A stretch of DNA of 53,619 nucleotides from an uncultured Alphaproteobacteria bacterium. GTDB taxonomy: Bacteria > Pseudomonadota > Alphaproteobacteria > HIMB59 > GCA-002718135. The translations under genes were made by a program, and so were the position numbers. Positions 38,710 to 48,159 of this stretch are shown piece after piece. Each line of letters begins with the position of its first letter. Position 1 is the first letter of the stretch. The stretch lies in contig CACGUF010000007.1 in the NCBI GenBank assembly GCA_902576125.1, forward strand, positions 1 through 53,619. Reading direction: 5' to 3'. The notes under the pieces are model-generated. The model did no database searches. It had not been told where the DNA came from and worked only from the letters and a program-made list of their open reading frames with translations.

Positions 38710-41451
38710 ATGAATAAACAAAATAGATTAATCTTAATTGATGGATCAGCATATATCTTTAGAGCTTATTATGGTTTGCCTCCTATGAATAGATCAGATG
38801 GGACACCTATAAATGCAGTTTTTGGTTTTACAAATATGTTAGTAAAGCTTATTGAAGATTATAGAGAAGATAAAATGATTGTTGTATTTGATGCAGCAAG
38901 AGAAAATTTTCGAAATGAAATATTTAGAGATTATAAAGCTAATAGAGGCGAAACTCCTGAGGATTTAATACCACAATTTGAAATAATTAGGGAATGTGTA
39001 GATGCTTTTAAAATTCCTCAAATAGAGATAGAAGGCTATGAGGCAGACGATATAATTGCTTCGTATTGTAAATTAGCTGAAAAGCAAAAAATTGACTCTA
39101 TAATAGTATCCTCTGATAAAGATCTTATGCAGTTAGTTAATAAAAATGTAAGTATGCTTGATCCAATGAAAAATAAAAAAATTGGAATTGACCAAGTTAT
39201 TGAAAAATTTGGTCTACCTCCTGAAAAAGTAATACAAATTCAAGCTTTAACTGGGGATAAAGTAGATAATATTCCAGGTGCACCTGGTATAGGACCAAAA
39301 ACTGCATTAACACTTATTAAAGAATTTGGTGACGTTCAATCTTTACTTAAAAATGCTATTAAAATACCTCAAGAAAAAAGAAGAAATGTAATACTTGAAA
39401 ATAAGAATGATATTTTAATAAGTTTAGAATTAGTTAAATTAAAAAAAGATATTGACCTACCTCTTAAAATTGATGATATTCACACTTATGCCTCAATTGA
39501 TAAAAATGAAATACTTTCAAGTTTTTTATCAGCTCAAGGTTTTAAAAGTATTGCAGAAAGATTAAAAAACAACTCATTTATAAATACAAATTCAGTTGAA
39601 ATCTCTGAAGAAAAAAATTCTAAAAAAAAATACTATTTAATAAATAAACCTGAAGAGTTGGATAATTTAATTAATATTATAAAAAAAACAGGATTGTGCG
39701 CCATAGACACTGAAACTAATTCATTAAATATTGAGGATGCAAACTTAGTAGGAGTATCAATAGCTGTTGATGAAAATTCAGCCTACTACATACCTGTTAA
39801 CCATAAAGATTTAATAGATAATAAAAAAATAAAAGATCAAATTAATGAGAATAAAATAATTAAATGTCTTAAGATTATATGCAATGACAAATCAATTTTA
39901 AAAATTGGACATAATATAAAATATGATCTTAGAGTTTTGGATAAATATGATGTAAAATTTGAATCAATTGCAGATACAATGTTATTATCTTATGCAATGG
40001 ATAATGGAGTAACAAAACATAATATGGATGACTTGGCATATTTACATCTAAATCATACAAACATAAAATTTAAAGAACTTGTTGGGTCAGGTAAAAAAGA
40101 AATAACATTTGATTATGTTGATATAAATAAAGCTCTTGAATATGCAGCTGAAGATGCATTGATTACGCTAAAGCTTTACAATTTTTTAAATAAAAGAGTT
40201 AAAATTGAAAAAAGCAATTTTGTTTATAATGAAATAGATTTACCTTTAATTAATGTGTTGTTTCTTATTGAAAAAAATGGAATTAAGGTTGAGACTAACT
40301 ACCTTAATCAACTTAGTAAAGAATTCGAAAAAGAAAGTTTAATCTTAGAAAAGAAAATATTTAAACAAGCTGGTAAAGATTTTAACATAGGTTCACCAAA
40401 ACAGCTAGGTGAAATTTTATTTATTGATTTAAAAATTCATGGAGGTAAAAAAACTAAATCTGGAACTTTTTCTACTGATGTTACAACCTTATCTAATTTA
40501 GCTGATGAAGGTTATGAAATTGCAAGTTTAATTTTAGAATGGAGAGAGTTAACAAAGTTAAAATCTACATATACTGATGCTTTGCAAAATCAGGCAACTA
40601 ACCATCATTCAAGAGTCCATACTTCTTATGGCATTGCCAATACTCTTACTGGAAGATTAAGTTCTAATGACCCAAATTTACAAAATATTCCTATACGTAC
40701 AAATAACGGAAGAAAGATTAGAAAAGCATTTATTTCTGATCCAAAAAAAATATTAATGAGTTTTGATTATTCCCAAATAGAATTAAGGCTTGCTGCTGAA
40801 ATTTCTGGTGATGAAAATTTTATTAATTCTTTTAAAAAAAATGAAGACATTCATAGTTCTACTGCATCTCAAATATTTGGTGTTGATTCAAAAAAACTTG
40901 ATTCTGAAATGAGAAGAAAAGCAAAAGCAATTAACTTTGGTATATTGTATGGAATAAGCCCCTATGGTTTGGCTAAACAATTATCTGTCACTAATTCTGA
41001 GGCAAAAATCTATATTGAAGACTACTTTAAAAAATATCCAAAAATAAAAAAATATATGGATACTCAAATTGAATTTGCAAAAACTAATCTTTATGTTGAG
41101 ACAATGTTTGGAAGAAAATGCAATGTTAAAAATATAAATGATAAGAACTTTGCTGTAAGAGGATTTGCAGAAAGACAGGCAATTAATGCCCCTATTCAAG
41201 GTACAGCTGCTGATATAATTAAATTAGCTATGATAGAATTAAATAAAATTATAATCAAAGAAGAATTAAAAGCTAAAATACTTCTTCAAGTTCATGATGA
41301 ACTTATTTTTGAAGTTAATGAAAAAGAAAAAGACTCTTCAGTTGAAATAATTATAGATGTGATGGAGAATACTCATTTAAAATTTAAAGATTTTCATGTG
41401 CCACTTTTAGTGGATTATGGTTTTGGCGATAATTGGGGTGATGCTCACTAA
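38710..41451 (+). CDS. polA: DNA polymerase I
   Basis: Gap-filling and Okazaki-processing polymerase. Three domains: 5'-3' exonuclease (1-about 290, LILIDGSAYIFRAYYGLPP, EGYEADDIIAS), 3'-5' exonuclease (about 310-500) with an intact acidic motif in CAIDTETNSLNIEDANLVG, and polymerase (about 520-913) with LTGRLSSNDPNLQNIPIRT, SFDYSQIELRLAAEI and LLQVHDELIFEV. The 913-residue length is normal. It diverges from the ABC ATPase gene and its stop overlaps the glutaredoxin stop by 4 nt. Confidence 0.97.
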   Translation: MNKQNRLILIDGSAYIFRAYYGLPPMNRSDGTPINAVFGFTNMLVKLIEDYREDKMIVVFDAARENFRNEIFRDYKANRGETPEDLIPQFEIIRECVDAFKIPQIEIEGYEADDIIASYCKLAEKQKIDSIIVSSDKDLMQLVNKNVSMLDPMKNKKIGIDQVIEKFGLPPEKVIQIQALTGDKVDNIPGAPGIGPKTALTLIKEFGDVQSLLKNAIKIPQEKRRNVILENKNDILISLELVKLKKDIDLPLKIDDIHTYASIDKNEILSSFLSAQGFKSIAERLKNNSFINTNSVEISEEKNSKKKYYLINKPEELDNLINIIKKTGLCAIDTETNSLNIEDANLVGVSIAVDENSAYYIPVNHKDLIDNKKIKDQINENKIIKCLKIICNDKSILKIGHNIKYDLRVLDKYDVKFESIADTMLLSYAMDNGVTKHNMDDLAYLHLNHTNIKFKELVGSGKKEITFDYVDINKALEYAAEDALITLKLYNFLNKRVKIEKSNFVYNEIDLPLINVLFLIEKNGIKVETNYLNQLSKEFEKESLILEKKIFKQAGKDFNIGSPKQLGEILFIDLKIHGGKKTKSGTFSTDVTTLSNLADEGYEIASLILEWRELTKLKSTYTDALQNQATNHHSRVHTSYGIANTLTGRLSSNDPNLQNIPIRTNNGRKIRKAFISDPKKILMSFDYSQIELRLAAEISGDENFINSFKKNEDIHSSTASQIFGVDSKKLDSEMRRKAKAINFGILYGISPYGLAKQLSVTNSEAKIYIEDYFKKYPKIKKYMDTQIEFAKTNLYVETMFGRKCNVKNINDKNFAVRGFAERQAINAPIQGTAADIIKLAMIELNKIIIKEELKAKILLQVHDELIFEVNEKEKDSSVEIIIDVMENTHLKFKDFHVPLLVDYGFGDNWGDAH

Positions 41452-41687
41452 AAATTTTCTTCAAATGAATTCATGTCTAGCCATTTCTCCAATTCATAAT
41501 ATCCGCCAATATTTTGACCATTAATAATTATTTGAGGAAAAGTTCTTGCATTAGGAAATTTTTTGAAGAAATCTTCTCTTGTATAATCTTTGTCTAACAT
41601 ATGTATTTTTGGATTTTCACTGGCTAAGCGAATTTTAGCCTTATCACAAAAAATGCAATTAGTTTTTGAGTATATTTCGACGTCCAT
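41448..41687 (-). CDS. Glutaredoxin
   Basis: Small thiol-disulfide oxidoreductase of 79 residues. The active site is YSKTNCIFCDKAK (Cys11, Cys14; CPYC in classic glutaredoxins, CIFC here), followed by TFPQIIINGQNIGGYYEL, the glutathione-binding cis-proline and GG motif. It directly abuts nrdB, and probably serves as electron donor to the ribonucleotide reductase encoded by nrdA and nrdB. Its stop codon overlaps that of polA. Confidence 0.92.
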   Translation of the reverse strand: MDVEIYSKTNCIFCDKAKIRLASENPKIHMLDKDYTREDFFKKFPNARTFPQIIINGQNIGGYYELEKWLDMNSFEENF

Positions 41688-42677
41688 TTAAAAAGCATCG
41701 TCAAAGCTAAGAGCTCTATCAGTTGGCCTTTGATATTCTGATACTCTTTTTTCAAAGAAGTTCGTTACATTTTGAACATCTAAAGCACGCATAAAATCAA
41801 ATGGATTTTCCGTATTAAACACTCTTTCAAATTCAAATAAATCAGCAATTCTATCAGCTACAGCTTCAATGTATTGGCACATTAAATCTTGATTCATTCC
41901 AATTAAGTCAACTGGAAGCGCATCTCTTACAAATTCTTTTTCAAATGAAACTGCTTCTCTGACTATTTCTTCAAATTGTGATTGTGGAACATCATTGGGT
42001 ATTAGTTTTAGATCAGAAACATCGGCATCAGTAAGCTTATTGGTATTAAATTTATCTCTTAATGTTTTAAACATCAATGCAGAAAAGCTGAAGTGCATTC
42101 CTTCATCTCTAGCTATCCAGTCATTTGATAATGCCAAACCAGGCAACAAACCTCTTTTTCTGAAGTAATATATAGCACAAAACGACCCTGCAAAAAATAA
42201 ACCTTCTACAAGACCAAAACCAATAAGCCTAGTTAATAAATTTTGATTTCCATTTAACCACTTTGATACCCATTGCGCTTTGTGATTTATGCATGGGACA
42301 TTTTGGATTGCATCGAAAAGAAGATCTTTTTCCTTTTGATCTTTGACATAAGCTTCAATTTGCAAACCATACATTTCTGCATGAATAGATTCATTCAGCA
42401 TTTGCATTGAAATAAAACATCTAGCCTCAGGAATTAAAATTTCTTTATAAAATCTACTTGCTAAGTTTTCATTGATCATAGCTTCAGAATTAGCAAAATA
42501 AGCTAATACATGCTTTATGAAGTGCTTTTCACCATCATTTAAAGTCTCAAGATCTCTTAAATCGTCGTGGAGAGAGACTTCTTCAGGCGTCCAAAATGCT
42601 TGTATATGAAGTTTATATTTATCCCAAATATCTTGATGTTTGATTGGAAAAATTGATTTGACGCCTTTTGATATCAT
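41688..42677 (-). CDS. nrdB: Ribonucleotide reductase class I beta subunit
   Basis: Radical-generating subunit converting ribonucleotides to deoxyribonucleotides with NrdA. Metal ligands and the radical Tyr are visible: Asp39 or nearby in EEVSLHDDLRDLE, and Glu96, His99 and Tyr103 in NESIHAEMYGLQIEAY. The second ligand set is in WIARDEGMHFSF. The radical Tyr is present, so it is a classic tyrosyl-radical type. The length is 329, and the C-terminal tail ends in ALSFDDAF. It lies between nrdA and the glutaredoxin, 13 nt after nrdA with AGGAG eight bases before its ATG. Confidence 0.96.
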   Translation of the reverse strand: MISKGVKSIFPIKHQDIWDKYKLHIQAFWTPEEVSLHDDLRDLETLNDGEKHFIKHVLAYFANSEAMINENLASRFYKEILIPEARCFISMQMLNESIHAEMYGLQIEAYVKDQKEKDLLFDAIQNVPCINHKAQWVSKWLNGNQNLLTRLIGFGLVEGLFFAGSFCAIYYFRKRGLLPGLALSNDWIARDEGMHFSFSALMFKTLRDKFNTNKLTDADVSDLKLIPNDVPQSQFEEIVREAVSFEKEFVRDALPVDLIGMNQDLMCQYIEAVADRIADLFEFERVFNTENPFDFMRALDVQNVTNFFEKRVSEYQRPTDRALSFDDAF

Positions 42678-42690
42678 TATTTATACTCCT

Positions 42691-45450
42691 TTATGCGCTG
42701 CATGTTAAACATTCTTCTAATTCGTTATTATTATTTATTTGTGATTTGACAAAATCATCTTTGGCTATTTTTTCAGAAGAAACAGTTACTTTTACTGCAT
42801 CAACTGCTGATCTACTTCTTAAATAATACATTCCTGTCTTCAATCCTTTTTTCCAAGCATACATATGCATTGAATTTACTTTTCCAAAAGTTGGAGTTGA
42901 TAACCATAAATTCATTGATTGTGTTTGATCAATGAAAGGAGCCCTATCAGCAGCCATATCAATAACTGATTTTTGAGAGGTTTCCCAAACAGTTTTAAAT
43001 ATTTCTTTTAGATCATCAGGAAAATTCGATATATTTTGTACAGAGCCATTTTCTAGTATAATTTTATCTCTCATTTCTTTATTCCACAGATTTCTTTTAG
43101 ACAATGCTTTCACTAAATGTCTATTAACTAACAAAAACTCTCCAGATAAAGTCTGTCTTTTATATATGTTAGAAGTTTGAATTTGGAATGTTTCAGTGTT
43201 TCCTAAAATTATTCCAGTAGATGCAGTGGGCATACATGCTGTTGTAAGTGAATTTCTAACCCCATTTTTTTTGATTTTTTCTCTTAATGTTTCCCAATCC
43301 CACATTTTTGAGGGTTTTATACCCCACATATCAAACTGAAACTTACCTTCAGACAACGGTGATCCTTTAAAAGATGAATAAACACCTTTTTGTTTTGCCA
43401 GTTCATTAGAAGCTTCTAGTGCACCAAAATAAATTGTTTCAAATATAAGCTTGTTTATATTTTTGGCCTCTTCACTGTCATAAGAAATTTCAAGCTCAAA
43501 AAATACATCAGCCAAACCTTGAATTCCAAGACCTATTGGCCTGTGTTTGTTATTTGATGTTTCGGTTTTTTCAGTAGGATAAAAATTTATATCTATTACT
43601 TCATCTAAGTTTTTAGTAGCTAATTTTGCAGTCTCATAAAGACTTTTATAATCGTATTCTTTATTTTTTTTGTTTTTTGATTTCTTAATAAATTTTGGTA
43701 ATGCGATTGATGCTAGATTACATACTGATGTTTCTTCTTTATCTGAGTATTCAACTATTTCAGCGCACAAATTTGAAGATTTAATCACACCAATATTTTT
43801 TTGATTTGATTTATTATTTATTGAGTCCTTATAAAGCATATAAGGTTGTCCAGTTTCAATTTGTGCTTCAATGATTTTCGACATCAATTCCCTAGCTTTG
43901 ATTTTTTCTAAATTTGGCATTTCTTTCTCATATTTTTCATACAAGTTAACAAATTCATTACCATAATTGTCAGAAAGTCCCGGGCATTCATGTTCACTCA
44001 TCAAAGTCCAATCCCCATCTTCTTCAACTCTTTTCATAAATAAGTCAGGAATCCACAGAGCATAAAATAGATCTCTTGCTCTAAACTCTTCAGCTCCAGT
44101 ATTTTTTCTCAATTCTAAAAATTGTTCTATATCAGCATGCCAAGGTTCTAAATAAACAGCAAAAGAACCTTTTCTTTTACCACCGCCTTGATCTACTGAT
44201 TTTGCTGTTTCATTAAATATTTTTAAGAAAGGAATTAGGCCGTTTGATTTTCCATTTGTGGATTTAATTCTGCTACCACTCCCTCTTATATTATGTGCAT
44301 GCATTCCTATTCCACCTGCTGTTTTTGAAATAAGTGCACAGTCTTTAATTGTATTGAATATTCCTTCAATAGAATCATCTTCCATGCCTATTAAAAAGCA
44401 TGATGATAATTGTTGCATTTTTAGACCACTATTGAATAAAGTCGGGGTTGCGTGAGTGTAATATCCATTGGAAAGACTATCATAAGTTTCTTTTACTTTA
44501 TCAAAGTTGAAAATATTGCCGGAAACGGTTAAAGCAACCCTCATCCATAAATCTTGCGGACGCTCAATAGTTTTATTTTCAAATTTTAAAAGATAGGCTC
44601 TTGTAAGAGTAGTGAAGGCAAAATAATCAAAATTATAATCCCTATCATAATCAATTATTGACTCAATATCTTCAGCACTCGCCATAACTTTATTGTAATA
44701 ATCTTCTCTGAGCAACCCATCATCAAAAAGGTTTTTTGTTGATATAATAAAACCAGGTGTATCTTTATGAAGTGAATTTGCTTTAATTCTTGCAGCTAAA
44801 TATGAGTAATCAGGATGTTCTACAGTAAGAGAAGCAGCTGTTTCAGCTAAATAAGTATCAATTTCTGTAGATGTAATTTCATTATAAAGTCCAGGGACAG
44901 CTTTTTGCACAACTATAATTGGATCAATGTTCAATCCAGTAGATAAAACCGAAACTCTATTTGTAATTTTGTCTAGTGATATAGGTTCTTTTGCGCCATT
45001 TCTTTTTGTTACTGCCATTGAAGATGCTTTTGAACCAACTCTCTCTTTAAGTTTTTTAGTATGATATCTAGATGCTGCTCTTTGTTCTCTGTATAGAACA
45101 TAGGCTCTTGCTACTTTATGATGTTCATCTCTCATTAAAGCTAATTCAACCTGATCTTGAATATCTTCTATATGGATCATGTCTCCATCAGCTATTCTTC
45201 TCGTAAGAGCTGATACAACTTTATGCGTTAATTCATCTACAGTTTTATGAATACTATCTTCCTGTTCTTTTTCCTTATTTTTATTATTTCTAATTTTTGT
45301 TTGAGCCAAGAAAGCTTTTTTTATAGCATCAGATATTTTATCTGATTTGAAGGAACTTATTGATCCGTCTCTTCTAACAACATTGAGACTCAATAAATTA
45401 ACACTTTTTTTAACTTCTGTATTTTGTGATACCTGTAAGTTGTCTGCCAT
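42691..45450 (-). CDS. nrdA: Ribonucleotide reductase class I alpha subunit with two ATP-cones
   Basis: Catalytic subunit. Residues about 22-135 form a first ATP-cone (NVVRRDGSISSFKSDKISDAIKKAF), and residues about 145-235 a second (MAVTKRNGAKEPISLDKITNRV). Active-site cysteines are in QLSSCFLIGMEDDS, the NLCAEIVEY motif (Asn, Cys, Glu) and SVCNLASIALP. The C-terminal redox pair is ECLTCSA. The 919 residues exceed single-cone enzymes by about one cone. NrdR boxes lie 39-85 bases upstream of the start. It heads the nrdA-nrdB-glutaredoxin operon. Confidence 0.96.
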   Translation of the reverse strand: MADNLQVSQNTEVKKSVNLLSLNVVRRDGSISSFKSDKISDAIKKAFLAQTKIRNNKNKEKEQEDSIHKTVDELTHKVVSALTRRIADGDMIHIEDIQDQVELALMRDEHHKVARAYVLYREQRAASRYHTKKLKERVGSKASSMAVTKRNGAKEPISLDKITNRVSVLSTGLNIDPIIVVQKAVPGLYNEITSTEIDTYLAETAASLTVEHPDYSYLAARIKANSLHKDTPGFIISTKNLFDDGLLREDYYNKVMASAEDIESIIDYDRDYNFDYFAFTTLTRAYLLKFENKTIERPQDLWMRVALTVSGNIFNFDKVKETYDSLSNGYYTHATPTLFNSGLKMQQLSSCFLIGMEDDSIEGIFNTIKDCALISKTAGGIGMHAHNIRGSGSRIKSTNGKSNGLIPFLKIFNETAKSVDQGGGKRKGSFAVYLEPWHADIEQFLELRKNTGAEEFRARDLFYALWIPDLFMKRVEEDGDWTLMSEHECPGLSDNYGNEFVNLYEKYEKEMPNLEKIKARELMSKIIEAQIETGQPYMLYKDSINNKSNQKNIGVIKSSNLCAEIVEYSDKEETSVCNLASIALPKFIKKSKNKKNKEYDYKSLYETAKLATKNLDEVIDINFYPTEKTETSNNKHRPIGLGIQGLADVFFELEISYDSEEAKNINKLIFETIYFGALEASNELAKQKGVYSSFKGSPLSEGKFQFDMWGIKPSKMWDWETLREKIKKNGVRNSLTTACMPTASTGIILGNTETFQIQTSNIYKRQTLSGEFLLVNRHLVKALSKRNLWNKEMRDKIILENGSVQNISNFPDDLKEIFKTVWETSQKSVIDMAADRAPFIDQTQSMNLWLSTPTFGKVNSMHMYAWKKGLKTGMYYLRSRSAVDAVKVTVSSEKIAKDDFVKSQINNNNELEECLTCSA

Positions 45451-45488
45451 TTATAATTTATCCATTTTTAAAAATTTATTGTCGAAAA

Positions 45489-45504
45489 ACACAATATGTA
45501 GTGT
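45489..45504 (-). promoter_or_regulatory. NrdR box 1 upstream of nrdA
   Basis: ACACAATATGTAGTGT matches the published NrdR palindrome (ACACWATATNTWGTGT) at every defined position. It sits 39 bases before the nrdA ATG at 45450. NrdR is the ATP/dATP-sensing repressor of ribonucleotide reductase genes; its gene is not in the window. Confidence 0.85.
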
Positions 45505-45519
45505 CGCCGTGAAAAGACA

Positions 45520-45535
45520 ATACAATATTTGCTAA
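45520..45535 (-). promoter_or_regulatory. NrdR box 2 upstream of nrdA (degenerate)
   Basis: ATACAATATTTGCTAA keeps the left half and core of the NrdR box, about 10 of 16 positions. It starts exactly 31 bases from box 1, the three-helical-turn spacing known for NrdR box pairs, and the spacing is the main support. Confidence 0.6.
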
Positions 45536-45660
45536 ATATCGCAATAAGAACAAATCATGAACATTAATATATTTTTTGCTCATGTCAATTCATATATTTA
45601 AGGGAAAATAAATTTATTCAAACAAGTAATTGAAATTAATATATTTAGTTATTAACCTAA

Positions 45661-45689
45661 GTCACACTTTATCATATTCAGAATATAAT
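45661..45689 (+). promoter_or_regulatory. Candidate chvI promoter
   Basis: A perfect TATAAT at 45684-45689 lies 17 bp after GTCACA at 45661-45666 (4 of 6 to TTGACA). The predicted transcript starts near 45696, about 45 bases before the chvI ATG. The remaining 290-bp gap between nrdA and chvI holds the NrdR boxes and AT-rich sequence; no further gene is seen. Confidence 0.5.
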
Positions 45690-45740
45690 TTTTTTATAAC
45701 AATAACTTAAATTTGCCATAAAATGTGAGTAAACTGCTTT

Positions 45741-46454
45741 ATGACCACAATAGCTCTAGTTGATGATGAAAACTCGATTCGGACTTCTGTTTCACTAGCT
45801 CTTGAATCTGAGGGATTTAAAGTAGATGTATTTAATAATGGACTTGATGCTTTAGAGGCCCTTGAAACTAAACATTATGATTTAGGTCTATTTGATATTA
45901 AAATGCCAAAAATGGATGGCAATGAATTGTTATCAAAAGTTCGATCTAGCAAGTCTGAAATATTAAAACAAATGCCAGTTATTTTTTTAACTTCAAAAGA
46001 TCAAGAGCAAGATGAAATTATTGGCTTAAGAATGGGTGCTGCAGACTATATTACTAAGCCATTTTCACAAAAACTTCTTAATGAAAGAATAAAAACGGTA
46101 TTAAGAGTATATCAAAATAGAAAAACAGAAACTAATAATGAAAATAAAACTAATATTAATTTGGTAAAAGGACATCTTGAATTAGATGATTTAAAACAAT
46201 TATGTTTTTGGAAAAAAGAAATAATTGAACTTACAGTTGCTGAGTTTAATTTAATAAAGTCACTTGCAAAATATCCTGGTGTTGTAAAAGATAGAAATCA
46301 ATTGATGGATGCAATGTATGGAGATAGTATATATGTTGACGATCGAACTATTGATAGTCATATTAAAAGGCTAAGAAAAAAATTTAAATCCTTTGATCCT
46401 TCTTTTGATCAAATTCGCACAAGATATGGATCGGGTTATTCATGGCGTGAATAA
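45741..46454 (+). CDS. chvI: Two-component response regulator ChvI
   Basis: OmpR/PhoB-type regulator of envelope and acid stress in alphaproteobacteria. The receiver domain starts TTIALVDDENSIRTSVSLAL, with the phospho-acceptor in LGLFDIKMPKMDGNELL and Lys in ADYITKPFS. The winged-helix effector (about 140-237) shows TVAEFNLIKSLAKYPGVVKDRNQLMDAM and DDRTIDSHIKRLRKKF, close to ChvI. The length of 237 is exact for ChvI. It overlaps chvG by 8 nt. Confidence 0.93.
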   Translation: MTTIALVDDENSIRTSVSLALESEGFKVDVFNNGLDALEALETKHYDLGLFDIKMPKMDGNELLSKVRSSKSEILKQMPVIFLTSKDQEQDEIIGLRMGAADYITKPFSQKLLNERIKTVLRVYQNRKTETNNENKTNINLVKGHLELDDLKQLCFWKKEIIELTVAEFNLIKSLAKYPGVVKDRNQLMDAMYGDSIYVDDRTIDSHIKRLRKKFKSFDPSFDQIRTRYGSGYSWRE

Positions 46455-48120
46455 ATTTAGTAAATTTGCTTTATATAATTTACCTTTATCTCTTCAAATT
46501 TTATCAATAAATTTTTTTATAACTTTTGTGGGGTTTGTTTTTTTAATTTTATTTAATTATTTTCTTATAAAAAATGATGATGAAATTGAAAAAAAAAGAA
46601 TTAATGCAAATCAAAACTTAAAGAGCATTCAAACTTTTCTTGAAAAAAATTCTATAATAAGAGTGCCACTGTTTAACGATAATTGTACAGTTGAGAATTT
46701 TGATACATGTAAAAGTGAGGATAATTTTGAGTTATCAGATCCAGTTTTGGAACCAAAAATAACACAAGAATTTATTAGTAATAAATACCTAAATTCAGAT
46801 TTTAATATAAAAGTCTACAATGAGGATTGGATAAGATTAGTAGATACTCTAGATTTATATGATTTATCAACTGTTGAGGAAACAGATTTACAACAAGAAG
46901 ATTCGCAAAGAAATGATTTAAATTTTTTCAAAAATTTAAATCAAAAATACCTTAATTTATTTTCAAACTACTATGATTATTTAATTGAAAGAGATCTTGC
47001 AGACCTAATTACTAAGGAAAAATCAGAAATAACATATGTTTCTGATAGTATCAAAGAGAAAATAGTAAAAAGTTATTATATTCGCGATAAAGATAATAAT
47101 GTTTACCAACAAATCACAGCACCCATTCAAAATAATAACAAAGTATATGGAGTTATAATTTTAAATTATCCTATTACTAATCAAACAAAAGATCTAGGAT
47201 ATGTTTCTTTTAATATTCTCAGTTTTCTTATTTTATTTGTGCTTATAATGATTTTTATGTCACTGATTTTTTCTCAAAGTTTAGTAAGTCCGATAAAAAA
47301 ATTATCAAGATTAACAATTTTAGAAAGAGAAAGAGTTAATGCAGATAAAATAATATATCCTAATAGAAAAGATGAAATTGGTGTATTGTCAAAAGAGATA
47401 CAAAATATGTCTATTGGACTAAAGTCCCAAATAAAACAGCTAGAAAAATTTAGCGCCGATGTATCACATGAATTAAAAAATCCATTAACCAGTCTTCAAT
47501 CTGCAATTGAGCTAATTGATAAAGATAAAATAGCAAAAGAAGATAAAAAAATTTTAATAAAAAATATTCTTAATGACCTAAGAAGAATGAATCAATTAAT
47601 TACAGATATATCGATGTTTACACGCCTAAAAGCTGAAATTGAATTAGAAAAAAATCAATTCATCAATTTGAATACTTTTCTCAAAGAAATACCATACATA
47701 TTTACTAACAACAAAAAAGAAATCAAATTAGTTTTTGACACAAATAATGAAAATTTAGAGGTCCTTGGAAATAAAAATAAATTAGTTCAGGTATTTATAA
47801 ATTTAATTGAAAATAGTATCTCTTTGTCACCCTTTAGATCAAAAATTCTTATTGAGCTAAGACAATTTGAAAAAAATTCTGTTAGTATTAAAATATATGA
47901 TCAGGGGAAAGGTATCGACCCAAATGACTCAGAAAAAATATTTGAAAGATTTTATTGTGATAGACAAGAAAACTTAAAAAGTCATACAGGATTAGGCCTC
48001 TCTATAGCAAGAGAAATAATAACACATATGAATGGAAAGCTTGTTCTAGATAAATCTGATAAAAGTGATTATTCTGGTGCTTGTTTTTTGATTATTTTAC
48101 CTGTAAGAAATACTTCATAA
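46447..48120 (+). CDS. chvG: Sensor histidine kinase ChvG
   Basis: Membrane kinase partner of ChvI. Two membrane segments (about 18-40 and 255-280) flank a large periplasmic sensor domain; HAMP follows, then the H-box FSADVSHELKNPLTSLQSAIELI and the ATPase domain (NLIENSISLSPF, DQGKGIDPND, GLGLSIAREI). I prefer the GTG at 46447 (MNKFSKFALYNLPLS), which gives an 8-nt overlap with chvI; upstream TTG or ATG starts at 46393 and 46426 would lengthen the overlap. Product is 557 residues. Confidence 0.9.
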   Translation: MNKFSKFALYNLPLSLQILSINFFITFVGFVFLILFNYFLIKNDDEIEKKRINANQNLKSIQTFLEKNSIIRVPLFNDNCTVENFDTCKSEDNFELSDPVLEPKITQEFISNKYLNSDFNIKVYNEDWIRLVDTLDLYDLSTVEETDLQQEDSQRNDLNFFKNLNQKYLNLFSNYYDYLIERDLADLITKEKSEITYVSDSIKEKIVKSYYIRDKDNNVYQQITAPIQNNNKVYGVIILNYPITNQTKDLGYVSFNILSFLILFVLIMIFMSLIFSQSLVSPIKKLSRLTILERERVNADKIIYPNRKDEIGVLSKEIQNMSIGLKSQIKQLEKFSADVSHELKNPLTSLQSAIELIDKDKIAKEDKKILIKNILNDLRRMNQLITDISMFTRLKAEIELEKNQFINLNTFLKEIPYIFTNNKKEIKLVFDTNNENLEVLGNKNKLVQVFINLIENSISLSPFRSKILIELRQFEKNSVSIKIYDQGKGIDPNDSEKIFERFYCDRQENLKSHTGLGLSIAREIITHMNGKLVLDKSDKSDYSGACFLIILPVRNTS

Positions 48121-48159
48121 AAAATTAAATTTATCAATATATACAAATAAGGATTAAAA

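Noticed and set aside
38677-38721. Longer ABC ATPase start at 38721
   Set aside because: It overlaps the polA start and adds a non-conserved hydrophobic stretch; ATG at 38676 gives the usual N-terminus.
46393-46446. Longer ChvG start at TTG 46393
   Set aside because: It overlaps chvI by 62 nt with residues that are only the shifted reading of the ChvI C-terminus; GTG at 46447 fits better.
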